From Salticus scenicus (taxonomy: Eukaryota > Arthropoda > Arachnida > Araneae > Salticidae), in assembly GCA_963930645.1 (NCBI GenBank), contig OZ005659.1, forward strand, positions 158,038,034 through 158,102,033: DNA of 64,000 bases, given 5' to 3'. The position numbers were made by a program, and so were the translations under genes. Of the stretch, positions 24,728-37,851 are shown piece by piece. The notes beneath the pieces were generated by a model. The model ran no database searches. It was not told the DNA's origin and worked only from the letters and a program-made list of their open reading frames with translations. Positions within the stretch are counted from its first letter, which is position 1. Each line of letters opens with the position of its first letter.

Positions 24728-26050
24728 TAAAAGCGCATATTTTATGCAAATTAATTTTTGTCATTTATTTTAAATTTAATATATATATATGCACTCAAAA
24801 CTTTTCAAAGAGTATTCGTCAAGACAATTCTTTAAAAACCATTAATTTTTAAAGCAACTAAAGCACAATGTAGTGTAAGAACAATGTGCAGTACAGTATA
24901 ATGTACTAATGTAGATGTACACACTAACCAAATTTTTTATAGACACTGTATAATGTACTTACACATAACATAATTGAAAAAGGCTTAATGCAAGTTGAAA
25001 TACCCACTAAGCAATTTCGAACCAGATTCCCTAATGTGTCCAAAATGTTTCTGTATAAACAATTATTATTGCATTACTTAATAATATTATATTTCACATG
25101 CTTTTATGTACATAAAAAAAGAATTGTTGATTTAATTATGTTAAGTGCAGTCTAAAGACATTAAATCCATCTGCGAGATAATATTTTATAATGAAAACAA
25201 TGTTTATGAAAAAAAAAAAAATCGCGGGAAATCTATATAGTAATTGTAATGAAAAGTCAAAAATCACAGCCTGTCATTAAAGCTTTTTCTGTTAATGAGG
25301 CATAATGAGGGAATTTGCAAAAAAAAAATGGAGGCAACGTAAATGATTTGACACATCCTTTAACAAAAAAAAATCTCTTTTCCGTTTCTTTTTGCGTAAT
25401 TATATACCATTGAAACAACTCAATATATATATATATTTTTCTATAAGAAAAAAAAAAATGTTTTGTTTTCCTGGATATTGCAAAAAAACATCTAGTAACA
25501 TTCCCATGAGAAATATTTTCTCAAAAAATTGCTTAACAAAGTAAATAATAAAAATAAATAAATAACAAAGAAATAAATAACAATGTTTCTGGAAGCAAGA
25601 AAACGAAAACATTGTGAAACACTCAGAGGATTTTTTTTTTTTAATAGAAGTACAGACATAAATATCCGAAAGAAACAGTATTTATACACTTAGTTTTTTA
25701 AATAAACGTAAGCAAATTTTCTAAAAAAAATTATCTCGGTAGTTTTTCAAGTGAGAATTTTAGTATTTTTTTATTGAAAGATGTTTCTGTGATAGATTTT
25801 CAGCGATGGATTTTTTTAATATCTGCATTCTGTTAAATTCATCAGTTTAAACTATTTTTGTAAATTAATATCTCTATACGCAGTTTTTATGAGGTTTTAT
25901 TTTATGTTATTGTATTTTATTTAATTTTTTTTAACACTTGTTTAAAATTCTCACTTTCGTACGTTTTACTATGCTAGATTTACTGTGAAAACCTAAGCGA
26001 ATAGAAAACTTTTATAATTAATTCATTATGATTTTTTCCACAAAAGTTCA

Positions 26051-26160
26051 TTTATCAAAAATATCGCAATATATATAAATTTATACATTTATCAAAAATA
26101 TCGCAATATATATAAATTTATACATTTATCAAAAATATCGCAATATATCGAAAATACTAG
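26051..26160. repeat. 37-base tandem repeat, about three copies
   Basis: TTTATCAAAAATATCGCAAT starts at 26,051, 26,088 and 26,125. Unit B has a single diverged copy at about 46,230, so the expansion is specific to A. Confidence 0.92.
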
Positions 26161-26239
26161 TAGGTTGTGTACACTGCCATGTGTATTGAAAGTATTCTTT
26201 CTTAAAATAAGAAAACACATCAACGTTGTTGGAATTTTT

Positions 26240-26820
26240 ACTTTATCCTATATTTAATATAGAGAAAGTATTGGATTCAAACAAATTTTCGATTAAATTT
26301 TCGAATTCCATTTTTTGATGGATTTACACGTTTTGAAATGCCCTGAACACGAATTGATAGTTTTTAGAAAATGTCTGTGTGTCTATCAGTCTGACTGTCT
26401 GTCTGTCTGTGTGTATCACGATTATTGCGGTCGCTGTATCTTACGAACCAATGAATTAAATTTAACCAAACTTGGTATTTAGTTGCACCCTGACATAAAC
26501 TGGTGCTGATTAGATTTCTGGATCAACCGCTCAACAGGTGGCGCTGTAATCGCATTTCTTGTAAAATTTTAACATGGCAGTATAGGACAAAATTGCGTAT
26601 AAATGTGCATAATGAGAAATATTTTAAACTTGTGATTGTAAACTTCTTATGAATTATTGATAATAGCAGTAGTTAACAAGGAAAAAATTTTGTGCATGTG
26701 GGGGCATCGATTCCATCCCTGGGGGTGAAGTAGCCCCCCCCCCCCGTGGGGATAAATTTTCAAGATGGGTATCTTGCTAAAAGTCTCGCCAATACCTATA
26801 AAACGAACTTTTTGCGATGT
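26240..26820 (+). repeat. CTGTCTGTCTG-containing dispersed repeat inserted in unit A
   Basis: Absent from unit B (compare 46,350-46,510). Includes TATTTAATATAGAGAAAGTA, a GTCTGACTGTCTGTCTGTCTG core (about 26,387-26,408), GCTGTATCTTACGAACCAATGAA, CAGGTGGCGCTGTAATCGC and a C-run near 26,737. The sequence style resembles the repeat family at 1.2, 6.0 and 14.9 kb but is a different member. No protein was recognised. Confidence 0.5.
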
Positions 26821-26884
26821 TTATTTTAACTATTTAATTCTCTCCTAATCAATATTGCAGTGATTCAAAAACAAAAAGAAAGTT

Positions 26885-26919
<35 letters not shown>

Positions 26920-27244
26920 ATACAATCTTATTTAATAATTTCGTGAAGAGTTTCAAAAACTCATTTCACATTTTTTAGTTTTTATTTCGGAAATTAGAAA
27001 TTTCGCTAACACTAAATAATATGGCATCGAAAAATATTTTAGTTGTAGTAACTTTAAGAAATTTTTAAGAAATACTCCTTAGAAGCACTTGAGAAAACAA
27101 AATTGTACTTAATTAAAATATAAAAAAAAACAAAGGAAAGGTTAACATAAATTAAATTTGAAACTTAATTAAAAGACAGACATAAATGAATAAAATAAGA
27201 GAAGAAACAAATAATCTCCGCTTTATTTTTCTTCTTCTTATTAT

Positions 27245-27550
27245 TATTATCTTCAAATACATTTATTTAAAGAAATTTAGTTCTTAAACCGTGAAAAAAA
27301 AAAAGTTTTCTTAAAAAAAAAAAGTAACTTTTTTGAAACTTTAGATGCTATTAAGAATTCAGCAAGCGTACATTGAAAATTCATATGCGCATTAAGAAAG
27401 ATTATGTGAACAAAAAAAGTCCTTTCTATAGGAAAAAAAATATTTCTACAAAATGAGGAAGATATGTTTTTCTTCTTTATTTTTCTCAGAGTCCTGTATG
27501 TTGCATTATATATTAAGGACCATTTAAAATATAATCTGTGAAAGAACATT
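27245..27550. other. Second well-conserved non-coding block (matches 46,905-47,205)
   Basis: About 300 bases of high similarity to unit B, including AAATACATTTATTTAAAGAAATTTAGTTC, GCGTACATTG(A/G)AAATTCATATGCGCATTA and GTATGTTGCATTATATATTAAGGAC. The minus-strand frame in A (27,277-27,549) is not preserved in B because A-runs differ in length. Confidence 0.5.
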
Positions 27551-27978
27551 TTTATTTTATTTTGGGTATTTTGAAAAAATATTTTTTTTTTTTTTTTTAA
27601 TGATTGTATTATGTAAATATAAGCAGAAATGCTTTCAAATATGTCTTCTGTAATAGTTGATAACCTTTTGTCCCCCCCCCCCCCTTTATTATACCTTTTT
27701 TTTTATGTTTGTTGTGAACGGACAATAAAAATGTCAGAATAAACGAAAAATATGTGTATAGAGGAAAAATAAATGTGACAATAAAAAGAATTTTTCAGTA
27801 TATATGACTGTTTAAGTATTTCTTTCAGTTGAACCTTTCTTACAAAATTATGGAAATTCACTTTATATTATTTTTTATAAATAATTTCATTGCTAATTTT
27901 TCATGAATTACGAATTTCATAACGCATTGTAATCTTCTGAAGAAAATCCAACATTTAAAAAAATTATATATACATATA

Positions 27979-28592
27979 CAGGGTGGTTATAATTAAACTT
28001 TCCCTATAAACAACATCCTACAGCGCAAACGGGGCCATGGAATGCAGTGAAATTTGCTATATAGACTATACACGAGATGCGCTCGCGGAATTTCGAAAAA
28101 AAAAAAAGTTTCCAAAATGTCCACGAGAGGGCGCCTTTTGTAGAAACAAACATTAAATTTAACACAATAAACGACTAAAACGGAATATAAACAATATTAC
28201 GACTAAAATAAAATTAATATTTAGTGACTAGTTTCTGATCACCTTGTAATCTAACCACATTAAGTAATACTTGTTTTGCATAAATCTTCCTTTTCTTCGC
28301 AAGCATGCAAATCTACGGTTTTACATTTTATTACTCATAATTTTTGTTCTGGATTGTTAATATTGTTTCTGTATTCTGTTTTTGTCATTTATTGTGTTAC
28401 ATTTAATGTTTTTTTTTCGGAAAATGCACCCTCTGGTGGACATTTTGGAACTAATTGTTTATTTATTTTTTTTTTTCGAAATACCGTGAGCGCATCTCAT
28501 GTATAGCCTATATACCAAATTTCGTTGCATTTCGTTCACCCGTTTGCGCTATAGGATGCTGTTACAGGAGAAGTTTAATTATAACCACCCTG
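27979..28592. mobile_element. Foldback MITE CAGGGTGGTTATAATTAAACTT, unit A
   Basis: Ends CAGGGTGGTTATAATTAAAC and its inverse are flanked by TA. The two halves are inverted copies for about 240 bases (shared TAGCGCAAACGGG, GAGATGCGCTC, CCAAAATGTCCAC(G/C)AGAGG), with a centre near 28,270. It is a palindrome-like non-autonomous Tc1/mariner-type element. A degenerate end of the same family may occur at about 59,448-59,470. Confidence 0.88.
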
Positions 28593-28598
<6 letters not shown>

Positions 28599-28627
<29 letters not shown>

Positions 28628-28670
28628 TGGATATATGTAGTCACATTATGCATATATATATATATATATA
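28599..28670. repeat. (TG)n and (TA)n microsatellites
   Basis: TG repeats at about 28,603-28,626 and TA repeats at about 28,652-28,674 sit where unit B has a complex of insertions. Confidence 0.9.
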
Positions 28671-29211
28671 TATATTGGGACTTCATAAAATGCTTTTAAA
28701 ATTAAAATTTAAAAGCTGTCTTATAGTCAAAGTCAAATACAAAATGAATACTTATTACAATATTTTAAGGTTGTAATTTTTTCTTAACGATATAAGCAAT
28801 TATAAAATGTCTTACAAAAAATTATTTTTATCTGGTAATAAAATGCTTTATATTTCAAAAAAACCCTTTTCTTTAAATAATCTACTAAAATACATAAGAA
28901 TTTAAAAATCCGTTATTTTGTGTCTCATTTAAAATTCCTGCTTAATGCATGGTTATTTAAAAGAAAATAACCTGCAAAAAAGAACTCCAAATGTTCAAAA
29001 GCTCGATTTCACTGGTAATTAAGAGAACGTGATTCTTGGCTTCCTGTCAATTTTCCCTTTTTATTCCTAGTGCGTGTAATAAATATCATTGAACATCTTT
29101 AATCAAATGAAATATAATTTTTAGATGAAGTAAAGTTTAAATAACTATAGGATTATAAATTCATATAATAGATTAATGATATTTTTATGATATATGTATA
29201 CTATATATATA

Positions 29212-29925
29212 TGTAAGGAATTGTTGACAAAGGAGTTGATTAGTTACTGTCACTTCATATTTAAAGAGAGTCAAGATTGTTCACTCAATGAATGCTCCAA
29301 AATAGTTTATGCAGTCGCTTTATTGAAGACAATTAGGCATTCTACAGGTTTTTAGCAGTCAATCAAGGTAAGCACCCTGACATATACGTCTGTCGGCGAA
29401 TCTGGCCGAAGCCGTCCCGTTAACACTCGCTTTCGGAAGCGGGACCGCAACCAATTTCCCCTCCTGGGGCCGTTAAATTGACTTATAGTACCGTGGATTA
29501 ATTAAGCAAAAGTTTGCATGAAAAAGGCACCGATTTTCGTGTGCTCCCGCTTAAATATGGCTATTTTGGGGCGAGGCCAAACTCCCAATATGATTTCTTA
29601 TTGGATAATTAATTGAACTAAGATCCCACCTACATATTATCATTGGTTGACCCGGACATCTGGGATTTAGTGTTTCGCAATGTTTTGCCGCTTATTTTGA
29701 CTATTGCATAATTGTGATTCTAAAACTTATTCTTAAATCTGATTCCCGCTCTACGACGCGCTTTGTTGGAAAACAAACTTAACCTGGGCTCTAAAATAGA
29801 ATTCTCATAAAGTTGTTCTTAAAATTAAGGTTTATTCTGAATTCTGAGATAATACTATTAAGATATCACTTAATCTTAATTTATAATAATGTTTTTTGAA
29901 TCTGAATTCTTTTAATCCTTCCACA
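29212..29925 (-). mobile_element. Solo LTR, unit A only
   Basis: A 714-base segment. On the minus strand it begins TGTGGAAGGATTAAAAG and ends CAACAATTCCTTACA, so it has TG...CA ends. It is flanked by TATA on both sides inside a TA-rich tract. It is far more GC-rich than its surroundings, with an AATAAA signal on the minus strand at about 29,316-29,325. Unit B lacks it. No primer-binding site, polyprotein or second LTR was seen. The terminal symmetry could also suit another class, so LTR is the best but not only reading. Confidence 0.6.
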
Positions 29926-29947
29926 TATATATATATATATATATATA

Positions 29948-31222
29948 CCGGGTGTCCCATAAGTCTGTAGACGTTTTAAATATTCATAACTGTTGAATGA
30001 ATTGATAGAAATGAACGCGGTTTGCGAAAAAAAAAAAAAAAAAAAAAAACATTTTTCGGAAGGGTGGATTGGTAAAGAATAATTATAAGCTAAAAAACTT
30101 TTTATAAACCATGTTTGATCATAGCTATTTTTGATAGCTATTTTTGATTCATAGCATTTTCGGTTTGATCATAGCTATAGAACTAACTACATTAGCACTT
30201 TATCAATGCGTATTGTTACGAAATTTTAAATAATTGTATTTATTTTTGTATAAATTCGTTCAAAGAGTAAATTGATAAAATGGCAATTTTTTGCGTTTCT
30301 AGCTTTTTTTCGCGTTAAAAAAAACTTAATTTTCCCTTTAAAACGCATTAAAAAGCTCCAATAGGCAGGTAATTGATTTGGCTTCAAATTTGGCGATTTT
30401 TTGCCCTTGGCGACTTTTTTGCCGACTATCGGCGAGAAAATCCTTATTATCGATATTCCAAAGATGGATGGTCTAATGTGATTGGTTAAAGAGTTACGGG
30501 AAATTTGAGATTAAAAAAAAAAGTTGGTTTTAAAAATAAAATATTAATCCTTTCAGAACAACATATATTTGCATCATGTACTACAATAGCACTTTATCAA
30601 TGTGCAGAAAATCTTTAAAGTGATAATGACGTCAATTTTTGCCAGATGCATAATTTAACTTTTTACAACTTTTTAACGCTCACGTTTAATTAAATGTATT
30701 TATTTTTATGTCGAAAGGAAATGACCTCGTCATTTTTTTTTTTTTTTTTGGTAACAATTAAATTATAGCTAATATTTTAATGACTATTTTTATTGCTATT
30801 AGGAGTTTATTATTTTCATATTTTAATTAATTAAAAAAAACTATTCGAAAATTCGAAAATCTGACTTCGAAGTATTGTGTTGTCACCAGGTTCTGAGCTA
30901 CTGTGAAAGTTGCAAATGTCTAGCTAGTAGGGAAGTTAGTTAAAAATAGATTGCAAAATTTGTACCGGACAAACAAACAAACACACAAACAAACAAACAA
31001 GAATAGAAGTTAACAAAAACATGATAAAAATAATAATTAAGCTATTTTTCGATAGAGAGGGCTGTACGTGCCCAAATCACACATTTTCATGAAATCTGTA
31101 CTTATTCGCATGTAGATGTTTACAGTCATATAAATCCTATTCTATGTGTACGTCGTCATCACAAATTACAGTTTGCAAACGAGTTACAACACTGCTAACT
31201 GCAACACTGCTAACTTTACGTG

Positions 31223-31272
<50 letters not shown>

Positions 31273-31343
31273 CCGCGTTCAATTCTACAATTCATTCAAT
31301 AGTTATGAATTTTTAAAATGTCTACAAACTTATGGAGCACCCG
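29948..31343. mobile_element. CCGGGTGTCCCATAAG family member 1 (unit A), with internal insert
   Basis: Left end CCGGGTGTCCCATAAGTCTG and inverted right end CGGGTGCTCCATAAGTTTGT, with TA-rich flanks. Both arms share AACCGCGTTC and CATTCAA(C/T)AGTTATGAA. The minus strand keeps traces of a transposase C-terminus (about 31,050-31,220) also seen in members 2 and 3. A foreign insert at about 30,200-30,600 is flanked by repeated AGCACTTTATCAATG and contains the repeat shared with 14,612. A T-run of about 40 lies at 31,228-31,266. Confidence 0.8.
30214..30455 (+). repeat. Second copy of the 14,612 dispersed repeat
   Basis: Same order of blocks as the 14.6 kb copy. It lies inside CCGGGTGTCCCATAAG member 1, so it inserted after that element. 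Confidence 0.6.
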
Positions 31344-31987
31344 ATATATATACATTGTTTTAAACACTATCTCCCCATGTTATATTTTAGAAATACAGGA
31401 AATGAAGAAAAAATAATTCTTCATATTTTATGATTATTTAATTTTTACTAGTCATTTTAAATTCTATATCATTATATATATTATTGAATCAATGTTACTA
31501 CATTCGTATGGTTTTATTATTACTATTATTATTATCATATACATCTTAATATAGAAGCATTGCACAAACAAAAACATCAAGATACATGATATTGTTAATA
31601 CATTTTTCTGTGATTTAGAATGACCTTTGGCAAATGTGTTGCACAAAAGACATCAAAACCCGATCCTTATTTAATATTTTGGACACAAATATTTTTCAAG
31701 CATATATTTGCATTTAAGACATTCAAATTGAAAAGCCCATCTTAAATGCAATATAATATGAAAATTTACAGTTCATGACGACTTAAATGTCTATTGTCAC
31801 TTTAACATAAAATGTGTATTTATTTTTGGGAGGTTTTGTGTTTTTTTTTTTTTTTTTTTTTTTATGTTTAGTGCGTGTAAATAATACCAATGAACATTTT
31901 TCTTTAAATGAAATACCTTTCTTTTAAATTAAACAATGTTTCAATAATTATGAGTTTTCATAGATTTCCATAATATATAATATATAC

Positions 31988-33340
31988 ACTGGTCATCAAA
32001 ATTAAAAGGTAATGATAGAAATAAATCTAATATTTAATGAAAAAATATGAGTAGAAAAATGTACAAAAGCATTATTTCACATAAATGACAATGTTGGGAA
32101 ATTGATTATTCGCAAAATATTGAAATTTAAAGCAAGTTTGTGTAAATTGGAAAAAGATGAAAACTTACGTCCTCTCTTGTGAAAATATTTTTATCTTTAT
32201 TACAGAATATGGTCACCTCGGACTGATCTGCATTCCTCACACCTTCTTTTTATAGACTTTGCCAAAATGCTGACCACATTTTGCAGAATTGCATAACATT
32301 TTTTTAAAAGTGTACTATTCAGCACCTGGAGGCCCAAGAAGGAATTTGGTGTCCTGAAGCTTCGCGCCGTAAGGCATCCCATGCATTGATTGTCGGGTTA
32401 AAGTCGGGTGATTAAGGTATCACATCCATTCGAGATATAGCTTATATTTTCAAGTTTCCTTACACTGCATATACTCTTTGTCATCCATCAGGAAAAGCTC
32501 TGGGCAAAACACTCAAGAACAGTACAACTTAGTGTTCCAGAACCTCGTCCACATACCTTCGGTCCGTTACAGAATCTTCTTGAAAGACATGCAGTTTGGT
32601 GCGGCCATTTTTCGTTATTCTCTGCCCCACGCAAACCGTTAAATCGTGGGCGTGGAAATGGGATATTTCTCGGAAAATGAAAGACAAGCTGTGTGTTCTT
32701 TCCTCTCTCCAGATAGAAGCACGTCTAAAATCAGTGTTCAGAATGTACCTGGACTTATCATGAAACAAAACTCGTGCCTAGGTTTCCTGGATTGCTTGCA
32801 CATAACGACGACACCAGTTTAAACGGTCCCCTCTGAAAGCTTCAGTGGACACAAACTATGGGTTTTCTCACATACATTCCGACCTCTTTAAGTCTTTGTG
32901 CAGCACTAGAATGGCAAATTCGAGCTGCTGTGGCATATTGAAGGTATAAATAAAATACCGTGTAGTTCATTTACGATTCTCTCGAATCTACAATGACCGG
33001 CAACGATCTTCGGATGCAGGTTGCTCTTGAACACGCTGCTGCCTTCCAATTGATCCAGTTCTTAAAAAGTGGCTCCAATCTCTGAATATGAAACTTTGAG
33101 GGATATTCAAATCTTAGGGATCTCCATTTTCGTTTGATCTCCCTTGATGCTGTCAATTATTCGCCAATTTTGACATTCACTTAAAAGATGCCTTCCAACC
33201 ATAACTAATGAATACTCATCATGCTGAGTAACCACGTTTCCTTTAAACAACACTACAGACCGGAGCATAAAAGTATATAAATATGAATTCCATTGTAAAA
33301 AAAAAAAATCGAACAATGCTTAAATTACATTGAAGTGTAT
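31988..33340 (-). mobile_element. Tc1-like element, unit A copy (shared with B)
   Basis: The left end CACTGGTCATCAAAATTAAA and a degenerate inverted right end (TTAAATTACATTGAAGTGTA at about 33,320-33,340) bound a decayed minus-strand transposase. The collinear copy in unit B is at 55,841-57,235, so insertion came before the duplication. Confidence 0.82.
32200..33300 (-). pseudogene. Tc1-type transposase, heavily broken
   Basis: Fragments in several frames. An N-terminal helix-turn-helix part at about 32,971-33,290 has KVEIPKI-like and YPSKFHIQRL residues. A catalytic-core part at 32,529-32,768 begins FHDKSRY, where Tc1 proteins have TDESRF, and continues WREERTHS, GRTKLHVFQ and VDEVLE. A C-terminal part near 32,200-32,290 has KRRCEECRSVRGDHI, typical of the Tc1 end. 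Frameshifts and stops separate the fragments. It is non-functional and older than the duplication. Confidence 0.85.
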
Positions 33341-34249
33341 TTATTTTTTTGGCTAAATAAGGTTCAATATCCTCTGACTATATATATATTTAATGATATT
33401 TTAAAACGAATTTACTACACGCACGCAGTTGTATTCCGAAGGAAAAATAAAACATTTGTGTATGAATTTGAAAGACAAGGACAAAAAAAGAAAAAAAAAA
33501 GAAATTCCAATCTTTAACTGGACAAACTTGTAAGAGAAAATTTATTGGAAATAGCTTTATTTTTTATTCATAACACTTCATTAAATGCAGTGGTAACATG
33601 AATTTATAATGTTCAGTGTAATAATATTTTTACCAAAGACATAAATTATGAATATTTTATAACGTTCTTAAATAGCTTTAATGTATATGTGAGTAAGAAA
33701 AATGTTTAAAATCTATTTATTTGAAAAATGTACGAGTTTAGTTTTATTTATATAATACATTTTATAAATAACAATAGTTTATATTTTAACACATTTAAAA
33801 TTTTAGTGACTTAATTTCGGGCATACATTTTAAACTTACTATTAAAGGGAATAGATTAACGAAAAATTACGCAATAAAAAAAAAGAACATTCTTTTTTTG
33901 AAACTGAGCAAAATAATTTCAAATTAACTTTTGTGTAACCATTTTTATAAAAAGTTTTAATTACGTGAAAATGTGTATGTTAAAGTAAACAAGGTTGCTA
34001 ATCTGACATAACGTAGTTAAAAAATTACGATTTGTATAAATGACGCCGTGTAGTATCCATTAAATTAATTAGTGAAAATGTTCCAAATAAAAAAATAAAA
34101 TTTTTTTTTTAAATGCATTGCAACAAAGGATATTTTAAAACAGATTTCTGAACGTACCTTTTGCTCAAAACTACTCTGATGCATTATATAAAACTTAAAA
34201 ATGCGGTTAAAATCATTTAGTTAGCTAAGATAACAAATTATGCTAGAGA

Positions 34250-34375
34250 TGATGAGTAAGATTCTCATCTTAGCAAATCTGTTTACTAAATGGTTAACGC
34301 TCTGGTTTTCAGATGAAAGTACCGTGTTCGATTTTTGGTTGAGAAAAAGTTGTTTGTCATGGTTCAGTGGTGGTT
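34250..34375 (+). mobile_element. tRNA-like SINE fragment, unit A copy
   Basis: CTAAATGGTTAACGCTCTGG resembles a tRNA A-box region and CGTGTTCGATTTTTGG a B box. Partner in unit B at 58,141-58,235. The fold is too poor for a working tRNA. Confidence 0.5.
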
Positions 34376-36092
34376 TATTTATTTATAAAAGTCAAAAATG
34401 ATCATAGAGTGTAAAAACAAACAAGCATTACAAGGTATATTTTCGTATAAAATGGAAATTGTATAATGTCATTTTGTTTAAACCAATTACAGAAAAAAAA
34501 ATCCTTAATCTTTTTCTTGTGCATAAAATACTATTTAAATATGAAATAAAAAAATATGTGAACGAAGTTTTACTACATTTCTATGAGATTTAACTTATTG
34601 GAAAGTGTACATCCCAATACAATTAAGGATTTATTAATTAAATATATTTTGGGTATTATATGCTGGTCAAAATGGTACTTTATTAGGATTTAAGGAAGAT
34701 ATGTGTTCCTGTAAATACATAAAATAAGATATTGAATTGATTCTAGCGTATTTTTATACACCTGTATGATCGCAAATATAGCTAAAAAATATGTATATTT
34801 TGAATTAACTCTATTATTTTTTTCATTATTATTAATTTTATTATTATTATTTTGTGATATCTCATCAAGTAAATATAAATTTCTAATATTTATTTCTAAT
34901 AAGGTGATACTTTTATCAGATCTGAATAACTAACACTATAAAAAAATACTTTTTTTTATTTATATCAAAATTGTATATATATAAATTACGCTATCGATTA
35001 ACTGAATGTGATTTTGTATATAATTGAAACTTTTCATATACATAATTAATTTAGGAGCAACAATTTTTCTGCCACTGAAAATTTCTATAGAAATTAAAAT
35101 GACGTTATTTTCATTTCATTACAACAGTGAATTTCATTACAAAAAATTCATCATATATAAATGTGTATTTTATATTAGTCAAATCTTTGAATGGGAGTAG
35201 TGTATAATTAAATACGATAATTCAATACCTTAAATATGTACATATTCTTAATTCACAAATATTAAATTAATATATTTCAACGTAACCCACACTTATATAT
35301 AAGTTTTAGAAATAGTGTTATTTTGATATACATTAATAAGTCTGTTATAGTATTAAATATGATTATTTTCGAAAATATGGAGTAGAGTAATTTAGGTGCC
35401 GGATTTATTCAAATACAGTCTATAGCAATTATCTCTAATGCATGATGTCATTTTGAGTTAAAATGTGATATTAATTATGCTAATTAAATAATTATTTAAT
35501 ACTAATTTTAGTCCATAACGCGGTTAGAAATGTTTAGCATTATTCAAGTATGTGGTTTCGAAATGATATGTTTAGTATATTTTGATGGGATTAAAAATCC
35601 GACCTTTTATAAAATTTATACAGACGTTTTTTGTATAATGACCATTTTTTTAAACAATTGTTTTTTTTTTTTTTTATGAATACAAAATATATCTTACAAA
35701 AGTTGCTATGGTGACTAATTTCAAGAAATGATGATGATATATTTTTATATGGTGTAATTATTTTATAGATTTGCCACTTCATCTACGTACAGCAATTTTT
35801 AACCATTAATGCTAGGTAAAAAGAAACCTGTCAGTGCCCTAGCAGATTGTCTAAGAGAACAAGAAATTTATAGTTTAAAGGAAATAACCTGCTCATTAAA
35901 TTTAATTATGGAAAGAATATTAACGTCAATGTAACCTTTGTATAAGTGTTTCCAATAACCTAAAACCATAAAGTATTATGAACAGTATTATTTCAAATAT
36001 TGAGTGATTATCTTATATTATTCAGATAGTCAATCGATTATTTCCTTCTAAAACCTTTAATAACCGTCTATCATAAAATTACTCAGTTTATA

Positions 36093-36448
36093 AACTATCT
36101 ATCAATAAGCATTTGGACACTTTCGAATTCAGACGTTTTGGCAAATGTCTAACAAAGTCCTTTAGAAATAATCGTGAAACTTTGGGAATGTAAAGAACAT
36201 GTTATACTCACATATTTAAGCAAAATATATGTCCGGAAGAGGAAAATGGGGACCAGTAAAAAATTAAACATTAATCAAAATGTTTTGGATGATGCTGTAA
36301 CAAAAAATTTGTAACTGCATTTTAGCTGTAGCATGTGATTATAAGTATGCTTTTAACTATCTTTATAAATTTGTATGAGTCTGTACATATTAATAGAGGT
36401 AAAACAGTTTTTTTTTCTTTTTTTTTTTTGCAATAATTATACATGCAT

Positions 36449-36482
<34 letters not shown>

Positions 36483-36784
36483 CCACTTTTTTAATTATAA
36501 CACGTAGGATATTAGACCCAGTACTAATCCATTCTTAAGGAAAATTGGTATACTACATGAGACACAGCATATTGCTACCAAAATGCAAAAATATTAAACA
36601 TCTTACGAAATACAAGAACTTTTATGAAATAATTTTTCACTGCGTATGCGCTACGTTTAAAAAAAATTCATTTGCATAATTTAATAGCCAAAAGTATTGA
36701 AAATCTTATACGAAAACCCCTAATGAGTATCGTCTAAGTTCAAGAAATTTTGAGAGATAGAGTGAGCAGAATTTCTGTTATTTC

Positions 36785-36816
<32 letters not shown>

Positions 36817-37307
36817 AAACTGTAAGGAGTTTTACTCACACTTTTATTTTGATTTAACGAATGCCCATTGATAATACAATGTTCTCTAATTGTAAATAAG
36901 TAATGGTAAAATCCCCTATCATCTCCTTTTTTTTTTGAGAGAGAGAGATAAGCTGAAATTCTATTCATTCTATGTTTCATAATAATTTAAATTTGCACGA
37001 TATTTGTATGGAGTTTTCACATAAATGGCTCGAGGCTTTTGGCTGTTAAATTATGCAAATGAAATTGTTATAAATCGTGCGCATACGTAGCTATAATTTA
37101 TTTAGTAAAAATGCTCATATTTCGTAAGATGTTTAATATTTTTGTATTCTGATCACAGTATCCTGTGCCTAATGTAGTATGCCAAGTTTCTTAAAAATGT
37201 CTTGCACTGGGTCTAATACCCTATGTGTTATAATTTAAAAAGTGAATGATTTTTTACATTTTTTTAAAAAAATGTTAAACCTTCATGAATATATGAGGTG
37301 GCCTCAT

Positions 37308-37338
<31 letters not shown>

Positions 37339-37610
37339 CGAATAATTGGAAGAATCTTTGTATTTACTTTATACAGCCAAAACGCATTTAAAGCATTAAT
37401 TTGTATAAGGTAATCCAAAATATATGGATTTTTGTTTAATTGTTTACTCTTCACGTTTCCCTATTCATAATAAAACTGTTGTTTAAATACATGAAATATA
37501 ACATGTTCATTATACTCCCAAAGTTTCAAGATCATTCCAAAAGAATTTTTTTAGATAATTGACAAAGCGTCTAAATTCGAATGTATCTAAATACTTATTG
37601 TTAGATAGTG
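36093..37610. mobile_element. Giant foldback element, ~1.5 kb, unit B only
   Basis: TA lies on both sides (36,091-36,092 and 37,611-37,612). Unit A has one TA at the empty site (GTTTATATTATCTG, about 17,970). The outer ~110 bases are inverted copies (CTATCTATCAATAAGCATTT and its counterpart CTATCTAACAATAAGTATTT). Pairing continues inward between about 36,480-36,720 and 37,010-37,250 (CCAGTA..., TTTGCATAATTTAATAGCC and their inverses). Only the centre (about 36,740-37,000) is unpaired. No transposase was found. A-runs at 36,786 and 37,309. Confidence 0.88.
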
Positions 37611-37851
37611 TATTATCTGTTCATTTATTACTAGAATATCGGATACTACATATTATATAATGGACACTACATATCACACTCTGTGTCTTGTAATGTAGTG
37701 CAGTGGCATTTATTTGCAAACTAACACATATTTTTGAAATATTATAAAATTTCTCTTACGAACAATTTACTACAACACTGTTAAAAATGTCTGTAAATTA
37801 ATGTAAATATTTATCCAGAGTCTCTGTAAATTTACAGTAATTCTTAGTTAT

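Larger units (their letters stand above)
17681..35808. repeat. Segmental duplication, unit A
   Basis: Collinear anchors with unit B by eye: 17,681 with 35,808; 17,985-18,225 with 37,613-37,775 and 38,560-38,660; 19,545-20,150 with 38,670-39,368; 21,085-21,240 with 40,130-40,270; 21,470-21,960 with 41,800-42,290; 22,961-23,140 with 42,620-42,778; 24,230-26,220 with 44,580-46,350; 26,830-27,965 with 46,510-48,925; 28,640-29,205 with 54,570-55,215; 31,345-35,808 with 55,218-60,293. All are in the same orientation. Unit B starts directly where unit A ends. Confidence 0.95.
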
